Positions 1-6,659 of a DNA stretch of 6,659 nt are shown piece by piece. Where the stretch lies: NCBI GenBank assembly GCA_018335765.1, contig JAGXRU010000131.1, forward strand, positions 1-6,659, read 5' to 3'. The DNA comes from Alkaliphilus sp. (GTDB lineage Bacteria > Bacillota > Clostridia > Peptostreptococcales > Thermotaleaceae). Below the pieces are notes generated by a model, which saw only the letters and a program-made list of their open reading frames with translations, did not search any database and was not told the DNA's origin. Each line of letters starts with the position of its first letter. The stretch's first letter is position 1. A program made the position numbers and the translations under genes.

Positions 1-2
1 AT

Positions 3-1541
3 CAAGTTTTGTCCATTAGGACAGATATGAGTAAAAGCAGAGATGATATTCTTAGAAAGCTTGTAGAAATACAATATATAAGAAATGACATAAACTTTGT
101 AAGGGGAACCTTTAGGGTCAGGGGAGATGTCGTGGAAATATTTCCTTCATCTTCCTCGGAGAATGCTGTTAGGATAGAGATGTTTGGGGACGAGATAGAA
201 CGTATAACAGAGATAAATGCTTTGACGGGACAAATTATTGGGACTAGGAGTCATGTGTCAGTTTTTCCGGCATCTCACTATGTTACGAACAAAGAGAAGC
301 TTGACAAAGCCATTAGTGATATAGAGGAGGAAGTTAAGGAAAGGGTGGCATATTTTAAGGAAAATGAAAAGTTTATAGAAGCTCAAAGAATTAAACAAAG
401 AACTATGTATGATATTGAAATGCTTAAAGAAATGGGATTTTGTCAGGGCATAGAGAATTATTCAAGACATATTTCACAAAGGTTGCCCGGAAGCAAACCC
501 TATACTCTCATTGATTACTTTCCTAAGGATTTTTTGATGATGATAGATGAATCCCATGTATCAATACCACAAATCAGAGGTATGTATGCCGGAGATCGTT
601 CAAGAAAGGGATCGCTGGTGGACTATGGTTTTCGTCTGCCTTCGGCTTTTGATAACAGGCCATTGAATTTCCAGGAATTTGAGGGAATGATTAATCAGAT
701 AGTTTATGTAAGTGCAACACCTAGTACCTATGAGCGGGAACACAGCCAAAGATTGGTAGAACAGATTATACGCCCAACGGGCTTAGTAGATCCTCATATA
801 TTTATCCGTCCGATTAAAGGTCAGATTGATGATCTTATAGGAGAGATAAATCAAGTGATCAAAATAAATCAAAGGGTCTTGGTTACAACCCTGACAAAAA
901 AGATGGCAGAGGATTTGACACTTTACTTAAAGGATGTGGGTATAAAAGTCAGGTATCTGCACTCTGATATTGAGACTTTGGAGAGGATAAAAATTATCAG
1001 AGATTTAAGACTTGGTGTTTTTGATGTGCTGGTAGGTATTAACCTGTTGAGAGAAGGGCTGGACTTGCCAGAGGTGGCATTGGTGGCTATATTAGATGCC
1101 GACAAGGAAGGCTTCCTGCGTTCGGAGACCTCGCTGATACAGACCACAGGCAGAGCGGCTAGAAATCTGTTGGGTAGGGTGGTAATGTATGCTGACAAGG
1201 TTACTTCATCTATGGAAAGAGCCATAGATGAAACCAATAGAAGGCGTTCAATTCAGGAAGCACATAACACAATAAACAATATCGTGCCTTTGGGAATAGT
1301 AAAGAGGGTTAGTGAGGTAATAGAGGCAACAAAGGTGGCTGAAGATAAAGAAAAATATGGGCTTCGCAAAAATATTGAGGATATGTTTGAGGAAGATCTG
1401 TTCATGGTTATTGCACGACTTGAGACAGAAATGATGGAAGCTGCAGAAAATTTACAATTTGAAAGGGCAGCTGAATTGAGAGATAAAATTACCGAAATAA
1501 AGAAAAGGGTAAGACAGAGGTGGGAACATGGCAAAAAATAG
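3..1541 (+). CDS. uvrB: UvrABC excinuclease subunit B, 5'-truncated by window edge
   Basis: This is UvrB, the damage-verifying helicase-like subunit of nucleotide excision repair. It receives DNA from UvrA and then recruits UvrC. About 512 codons are present of a family length near 660. The missing N-terminus (about 150 residues) would hold the Walker A motif and the damage-probing beta-hairpin. The TTG at 9 is not the start: it reads as the Leu of a conserved internal segment, and the frame is open to the window edge. Visible in order are the UvrA-binding domain 2 (RGTFRVRGDVVEIFP, about 99-143), the Walker B-type DESH box (546-557), YVSATP (about 705-722), motif IV (TTLTKKMAEDL), motif V (GINLLREGLDLPE), motif VI (QTTGRAARN, 1140-1166), and a C-terminal UVR domain (about 1404-1512) that contacts UvrC. 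Motif VI normally reads QTIGRAARN, and the stretch after it is also divergent. The frame is unbroken, so I take the gene to be functional. The gene ends 14 bases inside uvrA. Confidence 0.97.
   Translation, partial: QVLSIRTDMSKSRDDILRKLVEIQYIRNDINFVRGTFRVRGDVVEIFPSSSSENAVRIEMFGDEIERITEINALTGQIIGTRSHVSVFPASHYVTNKEKLDKAISDIEEEVKERVAYFKENEKFIEAQRIKQRTMYDIEMLKEMGFCQGIENYSRHISQRLPGSKPYTLIDYFPKDFLMMIDESHVSIPQIRGMYAGDRSRKGSLVDYGFRLPSAFDNRPLNFQEFEGMINQIVYVSATPSTYEREHSQRLVEQIIRPTGLVDPHIFIRPIKGQIDDLIGEINQVIKINQRVLVTTLTKKMAEDLTLYLKDVGIKVRYLHSDIETLERIKIIRDLRLGVFDVLVGINLLREGLDLPEVALVAILDADKEGFLRSETSLIQTTGRAARNLLGRVVMYADKVTSSMERAIDETNRRRSIQEAHNTINNIVPLGIVKRVSEVIEATKVAEDKEKYGLRKNIEDMFEEDLFMVIARLETEMMEAAENLQFERAAELRDKITEIKKRVRQRWEHGKK
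1518..1523 (+). promoter_or_regulatory. Ribosome binding site of uvrA
   Basis: AGGTGG lies 4 bases before the uvrA ATG and inside the last codons of uvrB. It supports the ATG at 1528 as the start. It also means ribosomes finishing uvrB pass directly over the uvrA initiation region. Confidence 0.75.
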
Positions 1542-4368
1542 CATAATAGTTAAGGGCGCCAGAGAGCATAATTTAAAAAATATAGATATTGAAATTCCAC
1601 GAGATCAATTTATTGTAATGACAGGCTTGAGCGGTTCAGGAAAATCATCGCTGGCATTTGATACGATTTATGCAGAGGGGCAGAGAAGATATGTGGAAAG
1701 CCTCTCTGCCTATGCAAGGCAGTTTCTTGGACAAATGGAAAAGCCGGATGTGGACTATATCGAAGGACTTTCGCCAGCCATTTCGATTGATCAGAAAACC
1801 ACAAGCAAAAATCCACGATCTACTGTGGGGACAGTTACAGAAGTTTATGATTATTTAAGATTATTATTTGCCAGGGTGGGCATACCGCATTGTCCGACAT
1901 GTGATCGTGAGATTTCACAGCAAACTGTGGATCAAATTGTCGATCAAGTTATGGAATTAGAGGATAAAACAAAAATATTGCTTTTAGCTCCAATAATTCG
2001 AGGAAGGAAGGGCGAACACACCAAAATATTGGAAAGCATACGCAAGGATGGCTATGTACGAGTAAGGATAGATGGTGAAATCAAAGAGTTAAGTGAAGAA
2101 ATAAAGCTAGAAAAAAACAAGAAGCATACCATAGAAGTTGTTATCGACAGAATGGTAATTAAGGAAGGAATTGAAAAGAGATTAACAGACTCCATAGAAA
2201 CTGCGCTATCTATTTCAGAGGGATTGGTGGGTGTGCATATAATAGAGGGAGAGGACTATTTATTTAGCACTAAATTTTCTTGTCCGGAACATGGAACCGG
2301 GATAGAGGAATTAGAACCTAGGATGTTTTCTTTTAACAGTCCATATGGAGCCTGCTCCAACTGTAATGGCATAGGTTTTTTGCAAAAAATTGACCCCGAG
2401 CTGATACTTCCGGCAGCTTCTGTCAGTATTCGTGAAGGTGGCATAGCACCCTTGGCTAATTCTAGTGAAGGAACCTACTATTTTGAAATGATTGAAGCTA
2501 TGGCAAAGGAATATGACGTTGATTTGGATACACCCATAGAAAAGCTTCCGGAAGAGTTTACTAAGGACTTATTATACGGCACAGGAAAAAGAACAATTGA
2601 ATTCAGTTATGAGAGTAAATACGGTGGTCGGAAAAAATACAGAGCACCTTTTGAGGGCATCATAAAAAACCTTGATAGGCGATATAAGGAAACAGCATCT
2701 GATTATATGAGAGAAAAAATCGAGGAATATATGAGCCTCACATCCTGCGATGAGTGTAAGGGGGCTAGATTAAAGCCGGAGGTACTGTCTGTCAGAATAA
2801 ACGAGAAAAACATATCACAGGTGACAGCCTTCTCTATAAGAGAGGCACTCGCTTTTTTCAATCAATTAAAATTATCAGAAAAAAAAGCCATAATAGCCAA
2901 ACAAATTTTAAAAGAAATTACAGAAAGACTAAATTTCTTGGTGAATGTAGGACTGGATTACTTAACCTTGTCTAGAACAGCAGGGACGCTCTCGGGCGGT
3001 GAATCTCAAAGAATTCGTCTTGCCACTCAAATTGGCTCATCCTTGGTAGGTGTGCTGTATATATTAGATGAGCCTAGCATAGGCTTGCATCAAAAAGACA
3101 ATGAAAAGCTGCTTAAAACCTTGAGGAATCTCACGGATTTGGGAAACACTGTAATTGTGGTGGAACATGATGAAGAAACCATGTATGCGGCAGATCACAT
3201 TATTGACATAGGACCTGGAGCCGGTGCAAATGGTGGCAATATAGTGGCAGCCGGAACGGTTGAGGATATTAAGACCTGTCAGGAATCCATAACAGGTCAG
3301 TATTTGTGTGGACTAAAAAAGATAGAACTGCCTTTAATTCGCAGACAGCCAAATGGAAAATGGTTGGAGGTCATAGGTGCGAAGGAGAACAATCTAAAAA
3401 ACCTCAATGTAAGATTTCCGCTAGGTGTATTTACCAGCGTAACCGGTGTATCGGGTTCTGGGAAAAGCACTTTGGTTAATCAAATCTTATTCAAAGGCTT
3501 ATCTATGGAAATACATCGGGCTAAGAGCAAGCCAGGAATTCATGAAAAAATAGAGGGGATTGAGCATATAGATAAAGTAATTGATATTGACCAATCACCG
3601 ATAGGGAGAACGCCAAGGTCTAATCCTGCAACCTATACAGGTGTCTTTGACTTAATAAGGGATTTGTTCGCAAAGGTTCCGGAAGCAAAGTTTAAGGGGT
3701 ATCAAAAAGGACGCTTCAGCTTTAATGTAAAGGGTGGACGTTGTGAGGCCTGTAAGGGTGACGGCATTATTAAAATTGAAATGCACTTTTTACCGGATGT
3801 GTATGTTCCCTGTGATATATGTAAGGGAAAGAGATATAATAGGGAAACCCTGGAGGTGAAATATAAGGGCAAATCTATATCAGACGTTTTGGATATGACT
3901 GTGGAGGAAACACTGCCATTTTTTCAGAATATACCGGGCATCAATAAAAAACTTGAGACCTTATTTGAGGTAGGTTTAGGATATATAAAGCTAGGACAAC
4001 CTTCAACACAGCTGTCAGGCGGTGAAGCTCAGAGAATTAAGCTAGCTACGGAGCTAAGCAAGAGAAGTACCGGCAAAACACTGTATATACTCGACGAACC
4101 TACCACCGGACTTCACATTGCGGATATTCATAAGCTTATAGGAGTGCTGAATCGTCTGGTGGATGGAGGAAATACTGTCCTTGTGATAGAACACAATCTG
4201 GATGTGATTAAAACCAGTGATTACTTAATTGATCTTGGTCCGGATGGCGGAGATCGAGGAGGTCAGGTAGTGTGTCAGGGTACTCCGGAAGAAATTGCAG
4301 GTATTTCAGATTCGTATACCGGACAATTTTTAAGAAAAATGCTGGAGAGAGATAAAAATTATGTTTGA
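1528..4368 (+). CDS. uvrA: UvrABC excinuclease subunit A, DNA-damage-sensing ABC ATPase
   Basis: UvrA dimerises, scans DNA for distortions and loads UvrB onto the lesion. At 946 residues it is full length (about 940 is usual). It has two ABC ATPase modules. Module 1 has Walker A GLSGSGKS (33-40), signature LSGGE (488-492) and Walker B ILDEP (D514, E515). Module 2 has Walker A GVSGSGKS (640-647), signature LSGGE (829-833) and Walker B ILDEP (D856, E857). The UvrB-binding domain spans about 130-245. A first zinc site has the ligand pattern C252, H255, C276, C279, with His at the usual second Cys position. CxxC pairs also occur at 122/125 and 407/410. The second, DNA-contacting zinc module is C739, C742, C762, C765 with the classic 19-residue spacing. 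The start is supported by the AGGTGG site and by the family-typical N-terminus (VKGAREHNLKNI). The gene overlaps uvrB by 14 bases and uvrC by 8. Intact motifs and the repair context mark it as canonical UvrA rather than a drug-resistance UvrA-like paralogue. Confidence 0.99.
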   Translation: MAKNSIIVKGAREHNLKNIDIEIPRDQFIVMTGLSGSGKSSLAFDTIYAEGQRRYVESLSAYARQFLGQMEKPDVDYIEGLSPAISIDQKTTSKNPRSTVGTVTEVYDYLRLLFARVGIPHCPTCDREISQQTVDQIVDQVMELEDKTKILLLAPIIRGRKGEHTKILESIRKDGYVRVRIDGEIKELSEEIKLEKNKKHTIEVVIDRMVIKEGIEKRLTDSIETALSISEGLVGVHIIEGEDYLFSTKFSCPEHGTGIEELEPRMFSFNSPYGACSNCNGIGFLQKIDPELILPAASVSIREGGIAPLANSSEGTYYFEMIEAMAKEYDVDLDTPIEKLPEEFTKDLLYGTGKRTIEFSYESKYGGRKKYRAPFEGIIKNLDRRYKETASDYMREKIEEYMSLTSCDECKGARLKPEVLSVRINEKNISQVTAFSIREALAFFNQLKLSEKKAIIAKQILKEITERLNFLVNVGLDYLTLSRTAGTLSGGESQRIRLATQIGSSLVGVLYILDEPSIGLHQKDNEKLLKTLRNLTDLGNTVIVVEHDEETMYAADHIIDIGPGAGANGGNIVAAGTVEDIKTCQESITGQYLCGLKKIELPLIRRQPNGKWLEVIGAKENNLKNLNVRFPLGVFTSVTGVSGSGKSTLVNQILFKGLSMEIHRAKSKPGIHEKIEGIEHIDKVIDIDQSPIGRTPRSNPATYTGVFDLIRDLFAKVPEAKFKGYQKGRFSFNVKGGRCEACKGDGIIKIEMHFLPDVYVPCDICKGKRYNRETLEVKYKGKSISDVLDMTVEETLPFFQNIPGINKKLETLFEVGLGYIKLGQPSTQLSGGEAQRIKLATELSKRSTGKTLYILDEPTTGLHIADIHKLIGVLNRLVDGGNTVLVIEHNLDVIKTSDYLIDLGPDGGDRGGQVVCQGTPEEIAGISDSYTGQFLRKMLERDKNYV
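4344..4351 (+). promoter_or_regulatory. Weak, distant ribosome binding site of uvrC
   Basis: GGAGAGAG is the only purine-rich stretch before the uvrC ATG. Its GGAG core ends 13 bases upstream of the start, farther than the usual 5-9. No better site is nearer. Initiation of uvrC probably depends in part on ribosomes terminating at the uvrA TGA (4366-4368), which lies just inside the uvrC frame. Confidence 0.4.
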
Positions 4369-6226
4369 TATAACTGAACAACTGAAGAAAATACCTGAAA
4401 AATCTGGAGTCTATTTAATGAAGGACGAGTTTGGGGAAATCATATATATTGGTAAGGCCAATTCTTTAAAAAGTAGAGTTCGGCAGTATTTCCAATCCAA
4501 TAAGAATCAACACCCAAAGGTCAGAGCTATGATTGATCATATAGCTGAATTTGAATATATTATTACAGACTCAGAAATAGAAGCACTGATGCTGGAAAGC
4601 AACCTCGTTAAGAAGCATAGACCTAAATATAATGTTTTGTTGATGGATGACAAGCAGTTTCCCTATATAAAAGTCACCATGGCAGAGCCATATCCGAGAA
4701 TAATAAAAACAAGAACTGTTACAAAGGACAAATCAAAGTATTTTGGACCATATATAAATGTTGGTGCAGTTAATCACACCATCGAGATTCTAAAAAAATA
4801 TTATCCGCTTAGAACATGTAGTAGAAATCTTGAAAAATCAAGGGAAAGACCCTGTCTTAATTTTCATATAGGGCAGTGTCTTGGTCCATGTACAGGAAAT
4901 GTAAGTAAAGAAGTATATATGGCAATGATAGATGAAGTAATGATGTTCCTGGGAGGAAAGCATCAAGAATTGGTCGGACAAATAGAAAGGAAAATGAAAA
5001 ATGCTTCATCAGAGATGAATTTTGAAAAAGCGGCTGAATATAGAGATCAAATTAATTCGTTGACCAGCTTAATGGAAAAACAGAAGGTAGTTCTTAGCAC
5101 TGATGTTGATCAAGATTTGATGGCAATGGCAAGAGATAAGAATAATGCTTGTGTAATGGTATTCTTCGTACGCAGTGGAAAGCTCATGGGTAGAGAGTAT
5201 TATATGGTCAGCGTTAATGAAACAGACAGCCGTTGCGAAATTATGAGTGCCTTTATAAAACAATTTTATGCAGGAACTGCATTTGTTCCAAAGGAAATAC
5301 TGGTTGAGGAGGCTTTAGAGGAAGAAAAAGGGTTAATTGAAGCATGGCTATCTGCAAAAAGAGAGCACAAAGTTACAATTAAACAGCCTTATAAGGGTGA
5401 AAAAAAAGCATTGTTGGAGCTTGTACATAAAAATGCCGTTGAAGTAATGAAACAGTTCAGCGAAAAGCTGATTTCCGATAGGGATAAAAGTGAGGGAGCA
5501 CTTAAAGAACTAGCGGCACGCCTTTGTTTGGCATTACCTCCTACAAGAATAGAAGCCTTTGACATTTCAAATACCCAAGGTATACAATCCGTGGCATCTA
5601 TGGTAGTATTTGAGAATGGCAAGCCGAAATACAGTGATTATCGCAGGTTTAAAATAAAGACTGTTGAAGGGTCAAACGATTATGGAAGTATGCAAGAGGT
5701 AGTATATAGAAGATTCAGGAAGGGATTGGAAGAAAAAGACATCAAAGGAAAGGAAATATCTGAAGATGCAGAAAAATTTTCAAAACTTCCAGACCTATTG
5801 CTCATAGATGGTGGAATTGGACATATCAATGCAGTTAAGCAAGTTTTGATTGCCCTTGGTTTGAGTATTCCTGTGGCGGGTATGGTTAAGGATGACAGAC
5901 ATAGAACCAAAGACCTGCTATATGAGGGGTGTGAACTCAACATACAAAAGAACCAAAATGTATTTAGGCTTATTGCCAAGGTGCAGGATGAAGCCCATCG
6001 ATTTGCCATCAACTATCACAAGAGCCTAAGAGGCAAAACCTTAGTTCATTCAATACTAGATGATATTTCGGGGATAGGGCAAAAAAGAAGGACTGAATTA
6101 TTAAAGCATTTTGGTTCCATCGACAAGATAAAAAAGGCTACCATAGAGGAGCTTTGTGAAGTGGAAGGAATGAACAAAAGAGTGGCAACAGATCTGAATG
6201 GGTACTTTTCAGCAAAAAAATCATGA
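4361..6226 (+). CDS. uvrC: UvrABC excinuclease subunit C, dual-incision endonuclease
   Basis: UvrC binds the UvrB-DNA complex and cuts the damaged strand 3' and then 5' of the lesion. It is full length at 621 residues. The N-terminal GIY-YIG nuclease (3' cut) shows GVY (16-18), YIG (29-31), the catalytic-type R39 and the metal-ligand-type E79. Four cysteines follow (C153, C165, C173, C177), matching the cluster in other UvrCs that is reported to bind an Fe-S centre. A UVR domain (about 208-243) pairs with the one in UvrB. The RNase H-like nuclease (5' cut) keeps D401 (FDIS), D440 (NDY), D483 (IDGG) and H546 (DEAHRFA). A tandem helix-hairpin-helix DNA-binding region (about 565-616) closes the protein. 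A charged segment before the third Asp makes the D440-D483 interval longer than in E. coli. The ATG at 4361 gives the standard N-terminus and overlaps uvrA by 8 bases. All expected catalytic residues are present. Confidence 0.99.
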   Translation: MFDITEQLKKIPEKSGVYLMKDEFGEIIYIGKANSLKSRVRQYFQSNKNQHPKVRAMIDHIAEFEYIITDSEIEALMLESNLVKKHRPKYNVLLMDDKQFPYIKVTMAEPYPRIIKTRTVTKDKSKYFGPYINVGAVNHTIEILKKYYPLRTCSRNLEKSRERPCLNFHIGQCLGPCTGNVSKEVYMAMIDEVMMFLGGKHQELVGQIERKMKNASSEMNFEKAAEYRDQINSLTSLMEKQKVVLSTDVDQDLMAMARDKNNACVMVFFVRSGKLMGREYYMVSVNETDSRCEIMSAFIKQFYAGTAFVPKEILVEEALEEEKGLIEAWLSAKREHKVTIKQPYKGEKKALLELVHKNAVEVMKQFSEKLISDRDKSEGALKELAARLCLALPPTRIEAFDISNTQGIQSVASMVVFENGKPKYSDYRRFKIKTVEGSNDYGSMQEVVYRRFRKGLEEKDIKGKEISEDAEKFSKLPDLLLIDGGIGHINAVKQVLIALGLSIPVAGMVKDDRHRTKDLLYEGCELNIQKNQNVFRLIAKVQDEAHRFAINYHKSLRGKTLVHSILDDISGIGQKRRTELLKHFGSIDKIKKATIEELCEVEGMNKRVATDLNGYFSAKKS

Positions 6227-6230
6227 ATAG

Positions 6231-6237
6231 AAGGTGA
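6231..6237 (+). promoter_or_regulatory. Ribosome binding site of hprK
   Basis: AAGGTGA sits 4 bases before the hprK ATG in the only intergenic gap of the window. With the TAA directly before the ATG in the same frame, it fixes the start at 6242. Confidence 0.8.
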
Positions 6238-6241
6238 ATAA

Positions 6242-6659
6242 ATGGAATTCATAACCATAAGCGATTTAATAAAGGATCTTGATTTGGAGGTTATACATTG
6301 GCCTGAAAAGGAAGAGATAAATGTTAATGTTATTGAAGTAAACAGACCGGGCTTGCAGTTATCCGGATTTTATGAATACTTTGCCTTTAACAGGGTGCAG
6401 ATTATTGGAAAAGTGGAATGGACTTATTTTGATACCCTTTCACCTGAGGTTAGAAGACTTAGAGCTGAAGAGCTTTTTTCATATCCAATTCCATGCCTTA
6501 TAATATCACGAGATCTTTTGGTATATGATGAATTGCTCTATGCAGCGAAGAAATACAACAGACCCTTGCTCAGAACATCCTTATTTACAACAAAATTAGT
6601 TAATCGGGTTATAAACTATTTAGAGGATAAACTGGCTCCGGTTAAGACTCAACATGGGG
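6242..6659 (+). CDS. hprK: HPr kinase/phosphorylase, N-terminal part, cut by window edge
   Basis: HprK phosphorylates Ser46 of the phosphotransferase protein HPr when glycolytic intermediates are abundant, and removes the phosphate when they are not. It thereby drives CcpA-dependent catabolite control in low-GC Gram-positives. Only 139 codons of about 310 are here, covering the N-terminal domain. Family hallmarks are NRPGLQLSGFYEYF (34-47), RVQIIGK (51-57), IPCLIISRDL, RPLLRT, and the LAP-to-HG junction (131-139) that opens the kinase domain. The nucleotide-binding P-loop and the later catalytic residues lie beyond the window, so activity cannot be judged. An in-frame TAA immediately before the ATG excludes an earlier start, and an AAGGTGA site is well placed. 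The gene follows uvrC by 15 bases with no terminator between them, so read-through from the uvr operon is likely. A promoter-like sequence inside uvrC (about 5559-5588) could also serve it. Confidence 0.93.
   Translation, partial: MEFITISDLIKDLDLEVIHWPEKEEINVNVIEVNRPGLQLSGFYEYFAFNRVQIIGKVEWTYFDTLSPEVRRLRAEELFSYPIPCLIISRDLLVYDELLYAAKKYNRPLLRTSLFTTKLVNRVINYLEDKLAPVKTQHG

Noticed and set aside
9..11. TTG as the start codon of a short UvrB
   Set aside because: The frame is open to the window edge, and the residues around the TTG match the interior of UvrB between domains 1 and 2. The gene is truncated by the window, not naturally short.
923..1534. Antisense open frames opposite the uvrB C-terminal half
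   Set aside because: They lie wholly opposite strongly conserved helicase motifs, have low-complexity Ser/Leu/Ile-rich translations and match no family. They are shadows of uvrB.
1524..1545. Possible +1 frameshift at the A-run and TAG ending uvrB, giving a UvrB-UvrA fusion
   Set aside because: GGC AAA AAA TAG is mildly slippery and uvrA is in the +1 frame, but uvrA has its own good ribosome site and ATG there. No stimulatory structure is visible.
1658..1858. A 66-codon second + strand frame inside uvrA
   Set aside because: It overlaps the most conserved N-terminal region of uvrA, and its translation resembles no protein family. It is a by-product of coding constraint.
6223..6237. Four-codon mini-frame (ATG AAT AGA AGG TGA) covering the hprK ribosome site
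   Set aside because: It is too short to judge, its ATG has no ribosome site, and it overlaps the uvrC stop. It most likely arises by chance.
6224..6241. Possible UvrC-HprK read-through fusion
   Set aside because: The two genes are in the same frame, but both TGA and TAA stand between them and hprK has its own ribosome site. A fusion is very unlikely.
5069..6258. Antisense open frames opposite uvrC
   Set aside because: They are complementary to conserved nuclease and helix-hairpin-helix codons, with Ser/Phe-rich translations and no supporting ribosome sites that I could see.
1..6659. SOS (LexA) boxes and catabolite-response elements
   Set aside because: Scanning by eye for GAAC-N4-GTTC and for the cre consensus gave no convincing match. 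The operon's main promoter lies upstream of the window.

Overview
The window comes from an AT-rich genome with the codon habits of low-GC Firmicutes: arginine is mostly AGA/AGG and ATA isoleucine is common. Gene order and protein sequences point to class Clostridia. The HprK fragment and the UvrC style would suit an anaerobic clostridial lineage such as Lachnospiraceae or Peptostreptococcaceae/Alkaliphilus-like groups, but I cannot settle the family from sequence alone.

All genes lie on the + strand and coding density is almost total. The 5' end (to 1541) is the C-terminal three quarters of uvrB. Its last 14 bases overlap the start of a complete uvrA (1528-4368). The last 8 bases of uvrA overlap the start of a complete uvrC (4361-6226). 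After a 15-base gap carrying a good Shine-Dalgarno sequence, hprK starts at 6242 and runs off the 3' end after 139 codons. No stretch longer than 15 bases lacks a gene. I see no RNA gene, mobile element, CRISPR array, terminator or sizeable repeat.

The three uvr genes encode the whole nucleotide excision repair incision machine. A UvrA dimer finds the lesion and loads UvrB, UvrB verifies the damage, and UvrC cuts on both sides. The overlapping reading frames imply one transcript with translational coupling, which would help keep the three subunits in proportion. The fourth gene, HPr kinase/phosphorylase, is the sensor of Gram-positive carbon catabolite control and has no biochemical role in repair. 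Its position directly behind uvrC suggests co-transcription, although a promoter-like sequence inside uvrC could let it be expressed separately.

I did not find an undescribed system. This is a conserved housekeeping cluster. The points worth a second look are small: several unusual residues in UvrB (including one in helicase motif VI), a Cys-to-His change in a UvrA zinc site, a four-cysteine probable Fe-S motif in UvrC, the poorly placed ribosome binding site of uvrC, and the possible internal promoter.
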